From positions 1 to 64,000 of the forward strand of contig NZ_JAFIQY010000035.1 in assembly GCF_022271435.1 (NCBI RefSeq): a DNA stretch of 64,000 nt, in the 5' to 3' direction. The notes beneath the pieces were generated by a model. The model saw nothing but the letters and a program-made list of their open reading frames with translations. It had not been told where the DNA came from and ran no database searches. Positions 9,270 to 17,792 of this stretch are shown here, piece by piece. Made by a program: the position numbers and the translations under genes. Source of the DNA: Streptomyces monomycini. GTDB lineage: Bacteria; Actinomycetota; Actinomycetes; Streptomycetales; Streptomycetaceae. Each line of letters opens with the position of its first letter. Positions within the stretch are counted from its first letter, which is position 1.

Positions 9270-9374
9270 GCCGCTGCTCCAACGCCGTTGACCGTGCTGC
9301 TCCGAAGTTCGGGCCCTGTTGACCGTCTTGAGTGCACCAGGATGCAGCATCCGACCGGGGATGTGCCACGCACG

Positions 9375-9411
9375 CGGGCCCCGGGGGCGCACGGAGCGCC
9401 TCCGGGGCCCG
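9375..9411 (-). terminator. Stem-loop terminator of the met transporter operon
   Basis: The 16-nt arms (CGGGCCCCGGGGGCGC and its complement) pair with one mismatch around a 5-nt loop, 52 bp past the metQ stop codon. Confidence 0.65.
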
Positions 9412-9462
9412 TCGTCTGCCGGACTCGACCGTCCCTACGGTGCTGACCTGCGGTGACGGCGA

Positions 9463-10323
9463 TCAGCTCTGGGGCGCGCCGAACGCCGGGAGGACCGAGC
9501 CGTCCGTGTACTTGTCCTCGATGAACTTCTTGACCTCGGGCGAGTTCAGCAACTTCGCCAGCTTCTTGACCCGCGGGTCGTCCTCGTTGCCCTTCTTGAC
9601 GGCCAGGAAGTTGGCGTACGGGTTGCCGTCGGCCTTCTCCAGGGCGAGCGCGTCGGTGGAGGGCTTGAGCTGGGCGCCGATGGCGAAGTTGCCGTTGATG
9701 ACGGCGGCGTCCACGTCGGCCAGGCGCGGCGCGACCTGGCCGGCCTCCAGCTCGGTGAGCTTGATGCCCTTGGCGTCCTCGACGTCGGTCAGCTTCGCCT
9801 CCGAGCCGACCCCCTTCTTGAGGGTGATGACGCCGTTGTCGGCGAGCAGCTTGAGCGCGCGGCCCTCGTTGGACGGGTCGTTGGGGACCGACACCGTGTT
9901 GCCGGAGGTCAGCTCGGAGAGCTTCTCGACCTTCTTCGAGTAGACACCGAGCGGCTCGATCGCGACGTTGACGACCGGCACGACGTGGGTGCCGTTCTTC
10001 TTGTTGTAGGTGTCCAGGAACGGCTTGTGCTGGAAGAAGTTCGCGTCGACCTGGCCGTCCTCGGTGACCTTGTTCGGCAGGTTGTAGTCGTTGAACTCCT
10101 TCACCTCCAGCTTGAGCCCTTCCTTCGCCGCGAGCTTGTCGCGGACGAAGTTGAGGATCGCCCCGTGCGGCGTGGGGCTGGCGGCGACGGTCAGCGGCGT
10201 GCTGCTGTCCGCCTTCCTGCCTCCGGAGGAGGAGACGTCGGAGGGCGCGCTGCAGGCGCTGGCGCCGAGGGCGACGGCCGCCGCGGCGGCGACGGCCACG
10301 GTGATGTTGCGGGTGGTACGCAC
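9463..10323 (-). CDS. metQ: MetQ-family substrate-binding lipoprotein of a methionine ABC importer
   Basis: The product is 286 aa from a GTG start (VRTTRNITVAVAAAAAV) preceded by AGGGG. A lipoprotein signal peptide ends in GASAC, so the mature protein would be lipid-anchored outside the membrane. The mature part has NlpA/MetQ features: PHGAILNFV, DANFFQHKPFLDTYN, VSVPNDPSNEGRALKLL and INGNFAIGA. It delivers methionine, possibly D-Met or methionine derivatives, to MetI-MetN. It is the last gene of metNIQ. Confidence 0.9.
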   Translation of the reverse strand: MRTTRNITVAVAAAAAVALGASACSAPSDVSSSGGRKADSSTPLTVAASPTPHGAILNFVRDKLAAKEGLKLEVKEFNDYNLPNKVTEDGQVDANFFQHKPFLDTYNKKNGTHVVPVVNVAIEPLGVYSKKVEKLSELTSGNTVSVPNDPSNEGRALKLLADNGVITLKKGVGSEAKLTDVEDAKGIKLTELEAGQVAPRLADVDAAVINGNFAIGAQLKPSTDALALEKADGNPYANFLAVKKGNEDDPRVKKLAKLLNSPEVKKFIEDKYTDGSVLPAFGAPQS

Positions 10324-10428
10324 GAAGAGTGCCCCTATCTCGGTTTCTCGGTCGCGCGGGGCCGGCGGCTCCGCGCGGGGTGCGCCCGGCAAAGGGTCCG
10401 GGCTCAAGAGGGTCCGCTGGACCCGGTC

Positions 10429-11208
10429 TCAGGCGCCGACGCGCTCCTTCGGGGCGTCGGCGGCGGGTGCGGTCCCGGCGGGCTCCCCGGTGGCGGTGGC
10501 CGGGGCGGGCGCCTTGCGCAGTCCGACGCGTACGGAGGAGGAGCCGCGGCTGCCGCGGCGGGCCAGCCTGCGCACGGTCAGGTCGCCGAGCAGCTGGACG
10601 GCGATGACCAGGACGATCAGCAGCACGATGGTGATGACCATGAGGTTGGTCTCGTACTGGAGATAGCCGTAGGTGTAGGCCAGGTTGCCCAGGCCGCCGC
10701 CGCCCACCGCGCCGGCGATGGCGGAGTAGCCGATCAGTGTGATGACGGTGGTGGTCACGGCCGCGACCAGGGCGGGCAGGGCCTGCGGCAGCAGCACCTT
10801 GAAGACGATGGTCCAGGTGCCGCCGCCCATCGACTGGGCGGCCTCGACCAGCCCGTGGTCGACCTCGCGCAGCGCGGCCTCGACGAGCCGGGCGAAGAAC
10901 GGGATGGCGGCGATGACCAGGGGCACGACCGCGCCCGTGGGGCCGATCGAGACACCGACGAGCAGGCGCGTGAAGGGGATCAGCGCGACCATCAGGATGA
11001 GGAAGGGGAAGGACCGGCCGATGTTCACCACCGCGCCGATGATCTTGTTGACCACGACGTTCTGCAGGATGCCGCCGCGGTCGGTCAGGATCAGCAGGAC
11101 GCCGAGCGGAACGCCGAACAGGACGGCGTAGAACGTCGACCACCACACCATGAAGAGCGTGTCGAGCGTGTTGTTGTACAGCAGCGGCTGCATCTGCGAC
11201 CAGGTCAC
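10429..11208 (-). CDS. metI: Methionine ABC transporter permease
   Basis: The product is 259 aa with a GTG start that overlaps the metN stop (GTGA). About five transmembrane helices are visible. The EAA coupling loop reads EAAQSMGGGTWTIVFKVLLP, diagnostic of MetI-type permeases. The last ~40 residues are a Pro/Ala-rich cytoplasmic tail longer than usual. Confidence 0.9.
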   Translation of the reverse strand: MTWSQMQPLLYNNTLDTLFMVWWSTFYAVLFGVPLGVLLILTDRGGILQNVVVNKIIGAVVNIGRSFPFLILMVALIPFTRLLVGVSIGPTGAVVPLVIAAIPFFARLVEAALREVDHGLVEAAQSMGGGTWTIVFKVLLPQALPALVAAVTTTVITLIGYSAIAGAVGGGGLGNLAYTYGYLQYETNLMVITIVLLIVLVIAVQLLGDLTVRRLARRGSRGSSSVRVGLRKAPAPATATGEPAGTAPAADAPKERVGA

Positions 11209-12266
11209 TTGGCACCTTCCTTCACCAGCGCGCCGGCGGGCGCCGTCGTCGCGGACTCGGCCGGGTCGCCGGCCACGTCCACCTGGAGGCCCTGCTCACG
11301 CAGGAAGCCGATGGGCACGACGTTGTCCTCGAAGCGCCCGGGCAGCTCGATGCGCATCCGGCCGATCTGCTTGCCGCCGACGGTGTCCATGGCGGCGCCC
11401 AGGATGGAGATGTCCACGTTGTACGTACGGGACAGCTCGGAGATCACCGGGCGGGTGGCGGCCTCGCCGTGGAAGGTGACGTCCACGACGGTACGGTCCG
11501 GGCCGGAGGGCTCGCCGCCGACCGGGAACAGCTCGCGGGCCAGCTCGGAGCCGGGGGTGGCGAGCAGTTCCGAGACGGTGCCCTGCTCGACGACGCGGCC
11601 GTTCTTCATCAGCGCGGCCGAGTCGCAGATCGTCTTGACGACGTCCATCTCGTGCGTGATGAGCAGCACGGTCAGACCGAGCTGGCGGTTGAGGTCGCGC
11701 AGCAGCTGGAGGATGGAGCGGGTGGTCTCCGGGTCCAGGGCGCTGGTGGCCTCGTCGGAGAGCAGCACCTTGGGGTCGCCGGCCAGGGCGCGGGCGATGC
11801 CGACGCGCTGCTTCTGGCCGCCGGACAGCTGGGCGGGGTACGCCTTGGCCTTGTCGGCGAGGCCGACCAGGTCGAGCAGTTCCAGCGCCTTGCGGGAGCG
11901 CTCGCGGCGGTCGACCTTGAGGATCTCCAGCGGCAGCTCGATGTTGTCCTGGACGGTGCGCGAGGACAGCAGGTTGAAGTGCTGGAAGACCATGCCGATG
12001 TGGCTGCGCGCGGCACGCAGCGCGGCGTTGGCGCGCTGTCCGTTCCCGGCCAGCGAGGTCAGCTCCTGCCCGGCGACGGTGACCGTGCCGGAGGTGGGGC
12101 GCTCCAGGAGGTTGACGCAGCGGATGAGGGTGGACTTTCCGGCGCCGCTCTGGCCGATGACGCCGTACACCTCGCCCTCGCGGACGTGCAGATCGACGCC
12201 GTCCAGGGCGGTGACTTCGCGGTCTCCTGAGCGGTAGACCTTGGTCAGGCCCGTTGTGGTGATCAC
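11205..12266 (-). CDS. metN: Methionine ABC transporter ATP-binding protein
   Basis: The product is 353 aa from GTG (VITTTGLTKVYRSGDREV). It has Walker A GQSGAGKST, signature LSGGQKQRVGIARAL, a Walker B in which Asp-Glu are preceded by Ser (VLLSDEATSALDPET), and H-loop LLITHEMD. Residues ~255-335 form the C-terminal NIL domain that binds methionine and inhibits the importer when the cell is replete. Longer GTG starts at 12281 and 12314 exist. 12266 fits family N-termini best. A Cys/Met-rich leader ORF lies 225 bp upstream. Confidence 0.9.
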   Translation of the reverse strand: MITTTGLTKVYRSGDREVTALDGVDLHVREGEVYGVIGQSGAGKSTLIRCVNLLERPTSGTVTVAGQELTSLAGNGQRANAALRAARSHIGMVFQHFNLLSSRTVQDNIELPLEILKVDRRERSRKALELLDLVGLADKAKAYPAQLSGGQKQRVGIARALAGDPKVLLSDEATSALDPETTRSILQLLRDLNRQLGLTVLLITHEMDVVKTICDSAALMKNGRVVEQGTVSELLATPGSELARELFPVGGEPSGPDRTVVDVTFHGEAATRPVISELSRTYNVDISILGAAMDTVGGKQIGRMRIELPGRFEDNVVPIGFLREQGLQVDVAGDPAESATTAPAGALVKEGAK

Positions 12267-12457
12267 TGGGAATTCCGTCACTGTCGTGTGCCGGGCGGCT
12301 CGCCCGCCGGGCACGGGGCATTCATTGCGGAGTGCGGCATGGAGGACCGAGAGGGGGCGCTGTGGGCGCGGAGGCCCGGCTTCGGGTTCCGGTGACGCGG
12401 GGCGGCCGGGTCCGTGGGGTACGGCGGTGTACGTCTCGCACGGCGCAAGGCGGCGGG

Positions 12458-12477
12458 TCTCGCTTCGGGGCGCGAGG
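12458..12477 (-). promoter_or_regulatory. Hairpin just downstream of the leader peptide ORF
   Basis: The arms CTCGC/GCGAG at 12459-12463 and 12472-12476 can be extended by a G-U pair and lie about 15 nt past the leader stop codon. The position suits an attenuator or anti-attenuator element of metNIQ. No alternative fold was computed. Confidence 0.35.
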
Positions 12478-12491
12478 CTCGGCGGGGGCCC

Positions 12492-12578
12492 TCAGCGGTC
12501 ACACATTCGACACATGCAACGAGCACCGGGCGTCAGGGGCGCCTCGGTCGCAGGGGTGCGGTTGCTCGTCGTGGTCAT
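12492..12578 (-). CDS. Putative Cys/Met-sensing leader peptide of metNIQ
   Basis: This 28-codon ORF (ATG to TGA) starts MTTTSNRTP and ends ARCMCRMCDR. Three Cys and two Met fall within six codons (CMCRMC) two codons before the stop. It lies in the long 5' region of metN on the same strand and is followed by a hairpin. Clusters of the regulated amino acid next to a stop codon are the hallmark of ribosome-mediated attenuation, and Cys-rich leader ORFs before sulfur genes are known in actinobacteria. The function here is inferred. Confidence 0.5.
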   Translation of the reverse strand: MTTTSNRTPATEAPLTPGARCMCRMCDR

Positions 12579-12662
12579 GTTCGCCAGTAAACCAGACAGG
12601 CGTACGGCCGGATCAAGCCTGTCCGTATGGCGGACAGGCCCGACCGAGGGGTGGACGGCCGG

Positions 12663-13310
12663 TCAGCCCGCCGCGACGATCTCCAGACCGTCCGCCGTGG
12701 CCTGCACGGACACCGCCGACAGGTCCTCGACGAGCACGTCGGCGGACAGCTCGTCGGCCCGGTGCGTTGTGGTCAATGCCACGGTGGTCATACCGGCCGC
12801 GCGGCCGGACCGCAGCCCGGCGGGCGCGTCCTCGAAGACCACGCAGTCCGCCGGGTCCACGCCCAGCCGCCGGGCGGCCAGCAGGAACGGCTCGGGGTCG
12901 GGCTTGCCGCGGGTGATGTCGTCGGCGGCTATCAGGACCTTCGGGTGGATGCCGACCTCGGCCAGGCGGGCCTCCGCGAGGCGGGAGGTGGCGGAGGTGA
13001 CGACTGCCCAGCGCTCCGGCGGCAGCTGCGCCAGCAGCGCGAGGGTGCCGGGCAGTGCGACCACGCCGCCCGCGACGTCCTCGACCTCCAGCTGCTCGAT
13101 CCGGGCCAGCGCCTCGGGTGTCCGGGCAGCGGGCAGCAGATCGCCGATGATCTCGGCGGCCGGCCGGCCGTGCAGTTCGACCCGGGCGAATTCCTCGGGG
13201 GTGATGCCGTACTCCTCGGCCCACCTGGCCCAGCAGCGGTTCACCGAGTCCATGGAGGAGACGAGGGTGCCGTCGTTGTCGAAAAGCAGTGCGGCCGCGG
13301 AGATCTTCAT
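12663..13310 (-). CDS. HAD-superfamily phosphatase
   Basis: The product is 215 aa. Motif I reads LLFDNDGTLVSS (the nucleophile Asp is followed by N-D rather than the common M/L-D). Motif II is VVTSATSRL, motif III is the Lys in ITRGKPDPEPFLLAARRLG, and motif IV is VVFEDAPAGLRSGRAAGM. A helical cap (subfamily I) lies between motifs I and II. It resembles sugar-phosphate phosphatases of the beta-phosphoglucomutase/YfbT type. The substrate is unknown. It lies upstream of the metNIQ leader on the same strand. Confidence 0.85.
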   Translation of the reverse strand: MKISAAALLFDNDGTLVSSMDSVNRCWARWAEEYGITPEEFARVELHGRPAAEIIGDLLPAARTPEALARIEQLEVEDVAGGVVALPGTLALLAQLPPERWAVVTSATSRLAEARLAEVGIHPKVLIAADDITRGKPDPEPFLLAARRLGVDPADCVVFEDAPAGLRSGRAAGMTTVALTTTHRADELSADVLVEDLSAVSVQATADGLEIVAAG

Positions 13311-13469
13311 GCTGCGCCAGGGTACGTGACGCGGGGTGACCGGCCGGGGCGACCACCGGTGACCGAGGGTGACCGGCGGGGTCGCGCACCATGGGCGGCA
13401 GCCCGCCGTTTAAAGTCGCCTCATGCCCCTTTTCTCCACTGCGCGCAGCCGCGCCGCGCGGAGGTCCCG

Positions 13470-13838
13470 GTGATCGACGCGCTGACGGCCGTGATCGGCG
13501 CGACCGCTCTCGCCCTGGCCGCCTGGTGCGGCTTCGCCGCGTACCGCGACGAGCCGACGAAGGACTGGCACTTCATCGGCATGGCCGTGGTCTCGCTGCT
13601 GGGTGTGGTCCAACTGGTCGTCGGACTGGTGCAGTTGGGGGGCGGCCAGACACCGCGGGACGGTACGGCGATCTTCGTCGCCTATCTGATCGGGGCGGCG
13701 GCCTGCGTACCGGCCACCGGCTTCCTGTCCCTCTCGGAGCGGACGCGCTGGGGCTCGGCCACCGTCGCCGCGGGCGCGGTGGTACTCGCCGTACTGGAAG
13801 TGCGGCTGTTCGACATCTGGGGAGGCGGCCATGGCTGA
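13470..13838 (+). CDS. Small integral membrane protein (hypothetical)
   Basis: The product is 122 aa from GTG (VIDALTAVIGATALALAAW) with a strong upstream GGAGG. Four hydrophobic segments are visible (about residues 2-20, 35-55, 68-88 and 97-115), suggesting a four-helix membrane protein. It overlaps the next membrane-protein gene by 8 bp, so the two are probably co-translated. No known family was recognised. Confidence 0.65.
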   Translation: MIDALTAVIGATALALAAWCGFAAYRDEPTKDWHFIGMAVVSLLGVVQLVVGLVQLGGGQTPRDGTAIFVAYLIGAAACVPATGFLSLSERTRWGSATVAAGAVVLAVLEVRLFDIWGGGHG

Positions 13839-14283
13839 GACATCCACGGGAGCCCGGTCCTCCGGGTCCGCGCCCAAGGGCACTGCCGGGGAGCGGCGCT
13901 CCCTGGGCACCGGCCCCGGGCGGCTGCTGGTGGCCCTGTACGGCGTCTTCACCGTCGCCGCCGCGTCGCGCGCGGCCTACCAGCTGATCGCGCAGTTCGA
14001 CCGGGCACCGCTGGCGTACATCCTGTCCGCGGTCTCCGCGGTGCTCTACGCCTTCATCCTGTTCTCGCTGGTACGCGGCGGGGAGGGGGCCCGCAGGGCG
14101 GCGGTCGTGTGCTGTGCGCTGGAGCTGCTCGGCGTGCTCGGCGTCGGCACCTGGACGCTGGTGGACCGCTCCGCCTTCCCGGACGCCACCGTCTGGTCGA
14201 ACTTCGGCATGGGCTACCTCTTCATCCCGATCTTCCTGCCGGTGACCGGTCTGCTCTGGCTGCGGCGGGCCCGCCGGGCGTGA
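13831..14283 (+). CDS. Integral membrane protein (hypothetical)
   Basis: The product is 150 aa. After a ~30-residue Ser/Gly/Arg-rich cytoplasmic head there are four predicted transmembrane helices (RLLVALYGVFTVAAASRAAY, LAYILSAVSAVLYAFILFSL, a VVCCALELLGVLGVGTW segment, and GYLFIPIFLPVTGLLWLRR). The 8-bp overlap with the preceding gene indicates a two-gene membrane unit, perhaps a complex. Function is not recognisable. Confidence 0.7.
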   Translation: MAETSTGARSSGSAPKGTAGERRSLGTGPGRLLVALYGVFTVAAASRAAYQLIAQFDRAPLAYILSAVSAVLYAFILFSLVRGGEGARRAAVVCCALELLGVLGVGTWTLVDRSAFPDATVWSNFGMGYLFIPIFLPVTGLLWLRRARRA

Positions 14284-14323
14284 CGCGCTCCCCGGCGGAC
14301 CCTGGCGGTACGGGGCCGGCCGG

Positions 14324-14842
14324 TCAGGCGCTCGCCACGTAGTCCTGCGGCGCGCCTTCCGCGACGGCCGCCTCCTTCTCCAGCGTGACCCGGCTGAGCC
14401 GGGGGCTGACCTGCTCGGTGCCGACGGAGACGTAACCGTGGCTGCGGTACAGGCGCAGGTTGCCCTCGCTGCGGTGCCCGGCGGTCAGCCGGTAACGCTT
14501 GGCCGAGCGCTCCGAGGTCAGCCGCTCCTCGACGGCGGTCAGCAGCCGCCCGCCGAGTCCGTGCCGCTGCATCCGCGGGTGGACGACGAGCGTGCCGATG
14601 GCGGCGGTGCCGTCGGCGTCGACCGTGCCGCGTACCGCCCCGACGACCTCCGTGCCGAGCCGGGCCACCACCACGCAGGCGTCGCTCAGTTCGGCACGCA
14701 GGTCATCCAGGGTCTGGGTGAGCGGCGGGATCGAGTAGTCGTCGTACAGCGCGGCCTCCGGCTGGTAGCAGAGGTACTGGAGTTTGAGGATCTGCTCGGC
14801 GTCCTGGTCGGTCGCTGCCGAGACGGTCACGCTCATGCCCAT
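14324..14842 (-). CDS. GNAT N-acetyltransferase
   Basis: The product is 172 aa starting MGMSVTVSAATDQD, with GGGGAGG about 10 nt upstream. The acetyl-CoA motif A reads IGTLVVHPRMQRHGLGGRLL, followed by GNLRLYRSHGYVSVG (motif B). The substrate is unknown. The upstream sigma-like ORF runs 140 bp into this gene in another frame. Confidence 0.82.
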   Translation of the reverse strand: MGMSVTVSAATDQDAEQILKLQYLCYQPEAALYDDYSIPPLTQTLDDLRAELSDACVVVARLGTEVVGAVRGTVDADGTAAIGTLVVHPRMQRHGLGGRLLTAVEERLTSERSAKRYRLTAGHRSEGNLRLYRSHGYVSVGTEQVSPRLSRVTLEKEAAVAEGAPQDYVASA

Positions 14843-15506
14843 GCGCGTTTGCCTCCCCTTGTTCGGTTCGGTGCGCCCGGGCGCGCAGAGGGTGCGAGGG
14901 TACGCCCGGACCGGTTGCCCTGACCGACGGCGCCGTGGGGTGCACGTCGCCGTCGTGGCGTGACTGACGCTGCTGCTTCCGGACTCCCCGGTTTCGCGCA
15001 GCGGCAACCTCCGCCGTGAGCATTCTGCGCAGGCATTCCAGGCAACGGGAACGGACCGGCCCCAAGCTCCCCTGTGACATTCCCAACGCGGTGGAGATTT
15101 CGCGGTAGGTGAGGTCGGAGCGCGACAACAGGACGCGCACCAGGGCGGGACAGCGTCCGGGAAGCCGCTCGACGGTGGCGAGCAGCGCCCGCCGCGCCTC
15201 GGCCTCCAGGGCCACGCGTTCGGCGACGGCGGCGATCAGGGGCTGCGGTCCGGTGGGGTCGTACGGGACCTCCCACAGGGCCACCCGCCGTGCGCCGCGG
15301 GCCTCGGCGCGGACCGCGCGGCGCAGCCACCGGGCGGGTTCGGCGGGTGGTCCGGCCGCGCGGGTGTGTTCCAGCAGCCGGGTCCACACGCCCTGTTCGA
15401 GGTCTTCGGCGTCGGCTCCCGCGGCGGCCGCTTCGGCCGCGACTTCGGCGGCGAGCAGGGGGCGCAGCGTACGAATGAGGTCGTCGTCCGGGGTGGCGTG
15501 CCGCAT
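14703..15506 (-). CDS. Sigma-70-family-like protein; C-terminus doubtful
   Basis: The ORF is 267 aa. Residues ~1-100 resemble a sigma region 2-like helical domain (LEQGVWTRLLEH). Residues ~105-165 look like region 4 (RLPGRCPALVRVLLSRSDLTYREISTALGMSQGSL, a helix-turn-helix, quoted here in part). After about residue 185 the sequence turns into Arg/His/Pro-rich low-complexity protein and overlaps the downstream GNAT gene by 140 bp. A sigma factor of this size should end before that, so the true stop may have been lost to a frameshift, or the tail may be a natural extension. Confidence 0.55.
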   Translation of the reverse strand: MRHATPDDDLIRTLRPLLAAEVAAEAAAAGADAEDLEQGVWTRLLEHTRAAGPPAEPARWLRRAVRAEARGARRVALWEVPYDPTGPQPLIAAVAERVALEAEARRALLATVERLPGRCPALVRVLLSRSDLTYREISTALGMSQGSLGPVRSRCLECLRRMLTAEVAAARNRGVRKQQRQSRHDGDVHPTAPSVRATGPGVPSHPLRARAHRTEQGEANAHGHERDRLGSDRPGRRADPQTPVPLLPAGGRAVRRLLDPAAHPDPG

Positions 15507-15612
15507 GGCGTACGAGACGTGGCGGCGCCGCCGGGTGGTTTCGCCGGCGCCACGGCCTCACTCGTCCGTGGCACCGGCGGTCGTGGGGTGACGCCGTGCG
15601 GCGCCCCGCCGG

Positions 15613-16761
15613 TCAGTGCTTGCGGAACTCCGCGGCGGCCAGCAGCGCCGTGTCGCAGTTGTCGGAGAAGAGGCCGTCGATGCCGGTGGCCAGGCACTTC
15701 TTGAAGTAGCCCAGCGCGTCGCCGTACGCGTTCGGGTCGGTGCCACGGCGGAAGTCGGCGGGCAGGAAGGTGTTCTCGTTGCGGCCGGTGTAGGGGTGCA
15801 GGACGAGTCCGGCGGCGTGCGCGTCCTTGACGACGGAGGAGGGCTTGCCCAGCTTTTCGTCCTCGGTGCGCGGGAGGATGACGGTCAGGTCCGGGCCGAT
15901 GCCCTGCGCGAAGCCGGCGATCCACTTCAGGCCGGCGGGCTTGACCAGGTCGGCGGTGGTGCGCGGGTCGCCCGCCACCTCGAAGTCCCAGGGGCGGTCC
16001 TTGAGTGTGCCCAGCAGGACGACCTTGGGGCAGTCGACGAGCTTGTCGAGCCGCTGGATGCTGCTGGGCTCGAAGGACTGCAGGAAGTTGGGCGAGTGCT
16101 TCTTGTGCCGTCCGTACTTGCGCAGCAGCCGGGCGAGACGTTCCTCCAGGCCCAGGCCCAGCTTGCGGAAGTAGGTGGGGTGCTTGGTCTCGATGTGCAG
16201 CCAGACGCGGCGGCCGCGCTTGCGGCCCTCGCGGTCGGCCCACTTCAGCACCTCTTCGAAGGTGGGTACGTCCCACACGCCGTCATAAAGGGTGTTGTGC
16301 TGCCGGGTGCCCGGAATGCGCTCCTTCGCCCGGAGCGTCTTCAGCTCGGCGAGGGTGAAGTCCTCGGTGAACCAGCCGGTGAGCTTGGCCCCGTCGACCG
16401 TCTTCGTCGTCTTGCGGGCCGCGAACTCCGGATGCGCGGAGACGTCCGTGGTGGCCGTGATGTCGTTCTCGTGCCGGCAGACGAGGTGGCCGTCCTTGGT
16501 GGGCACGACGTCCTGCTCGATGACGTCCGCGCCCATGTCCAGCGCGAGCTGGTAGGAGCCGAAGGTGTGCTCGGGCCGGTAGCCGCTGGCGCCGCGGTGG
16601 CCGACGATCAGCGGTACGGGCAGCTCGCCGTGCGCGCCGTGACCGCGCCCGCGGGAACTCGCGGCGCTCGCCGTGCCGGTGCCGCCCCAGACCGCCGCGC
16701 CCGCGCCGAGGGCCGCCGCGCCCAGTACCGTCCGGCGTCCCGGCTGCTGCCGTTCCTGCAT
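15613..16761 (-). CDS. glpQ: Secreted glycerophosphodiester phosphodiesterase (Tat substrate)
   Basis: The product is 382 aa. A twin-arginine signal peptide (QPGRRTVLGAAALGAGAAV) ends near TASAAS. The GDPD motif follows: LIVGHRGASGYRPEHT (catalytic His, metal Glu nearby), GADVIEQDVVPTKDGHLVCR, and WLHIETKHPTYF. It hydrolyses glycerophosphodiesters to glycerol-3-phosphate outside the cell and is often linked to phosphate supply. AAGGAG precedes the ATG. It is divergent from plsC. No clear PHO box was identified. Confidence 0.9.
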   Translation of the reverse strand: MQERQQPGRRTVLGAAALGAGAAVWGGTGTASAASSRGRGHGAHGELPVPLIVGHRGASGYRPEHTFGSYQLALDMGADVIEQDVVPTKDGHLVCRHENDITATTDVSAHPEFAARKTTKTVDGAKLTGWFTEDFTLAELKTLRAKERIPGTRQHNTLYDGVWDVPTFEEVLKWADREGRKRGRRVWLHIETKHPTYFRKLGLGLEERLARLLRKYGRHKKHSPNFLQSFEPSSIQRLDKLVDCPKVVLLGTLKDRPWDFEVAGDPRTTADLVKPAGLKWIAGFAQGIGPDLTVILPRTEDEKLGKPSSVVKDAHAAGLVLHPYTGRNENTFLPADFRRGTDPNAYGDALGYFKKCLATGIDGLFSDNCDTALLAAAEFRKH

Positions 16762-17013
16762 GATCGCGCTCCTTGCTCCAGGGCACCGGTGAGGGTGTCC
16801 GGCACCTGACAATGGGGTCGGGGCGATCCTAGGCACGTACACCTTTCGAACGGGAGACCTGCCCCCCAACGCGTGGGAAACCCATGTCAACTCTGCGTAT
16901 CGCTCCCGTGAACCCGATGTGCGGTCGAGGCCGGCCGACGAGTATCGTCCTGGGCTGCATACTCGTGCACGCTCGCGGCGGCCGCCGCAGACCACCCACG
17001 ACCGGAGGGCCCG

Positions 17014-17682
17014 TTGTCCCGCATTCTGCTGAAGGCGTTCCTCGGATTCGTCATGCGTGTCCTGTTCCGCCCGAAGGTCGAGGGCGCGGAGCGCATCCCG
17101 GGCAGTGGACCGGTGATCCTGGCCGGCAACCACGTCACCTTCATCGACTCGCTCTTCCTCTCCCTCATCGTCAAGCGCCAGGTGTTCTTCATCGGCAAGG
17201 ACGAGTATGTGAACGGCAAGGGCCTCAAGGGCCGTCTGATGGCCTGGTTCTTCACCACCTCGGGCATGATCCCGGTGGACCGGGACGGCGGGCACGGCGG
17301 CGTCGCCGCGCTGATGACCGGCCGCCGCATCCTGGACGAGGGCAAGATCTTCGGCATCTACCCCGAGGGCACCCGCTCCCCCGACGGCCGGCTGTACCGC
17401 GGCCGTACCGGCATCGCCCGCCTCGCCCTGATGACCGGCGCGCCCGTCGTGCCGTTCGCGATGATCGGCACCGACAAGGTGCAGCCCGGCGGCAAGGGCC
17501 GCCCGCACGTGGCGCCGGTGACCTGCCGCTTCGGTGAGCCGCTGGACTTCTCCCGCTACGAGGGCATGGACCGGGACCGCTACGTGCTGCGCGCCGTCAC
17601 CGACGAGGTGATGAGCGACGTCATGGAGCTGTCCGGCCAGGAGTACGTGGACATGTACGCCACCAAGGCCCGCGCGGCCTGA
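17014..17682 (+). CDS. plsC: 1-acyl-sn-glycerol-3-phosphate acyltransferase (PlsC family)
   Basis: The product is 222 aa with a TTG start preceded by GGAGGG. It carries the acyltransferase motifs NHVTFIDS (HX4D, catalytic His-Asp) and YPEGTRSPDGRLYRGRTG (EGTR glycerol-phosphate binding), then VVPFAMIGT. The N-terminus is hydrophobic (ILLKAFLGFVMRVLF). It makes phosphatidic acid in membrane lipid synthesis. A strong bidirectional terminator follows. Confidence 0.88.
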   Translation: MSRILLKAFLGFVMRVLFRPKVEGAERIPGSGPVILAGNHVTFIDSLFLSLIVKRQVFFIGKDEYVNGKGLKGRLMAWFFTTSGMIPVDRDGGHGGVAALMTGRRILDEGKIFGIYPEGTRSPDGRLYRGRTGIARLALMTGAPVVPFAMIGTDKVQPGGKGRPHVAPVTCRFGEPLDFSRYEGMDRDRYVLRAVTDEVMSDVMELSGQEYVDMYATKARAA

Positions 17683-17704
17683 CCACCGCCGAGAACCCGC
17701 ACCG

Positions 17705-17738
17705 CGCAGGCCCCGCCCGATCCCGGGCGGGGCCTGCG
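17705..17738. terminator. Bidirectional terminator between plsC and the 5'-nucleotidase
   Basis: The 15-nt arms (CGCAGGCCCCGCCCG and its exact complement) surround a 4-nt loop. The hairpin lies between two convergent genes. Confidence 0.8.
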
Positions 17739-17792
17739 TGCTGCTGTGCCGCGGCACTTTCCGTACGGCCGTCCTTCGCCCGTCCCGTACGG

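Noticed and set aside
12282..12600. SAM riboswitch upstream of metN
   Set aside because: No SAM-I/IV or SAM-II core was recognised. The Cys/Met leader ORF explains the long leader better.
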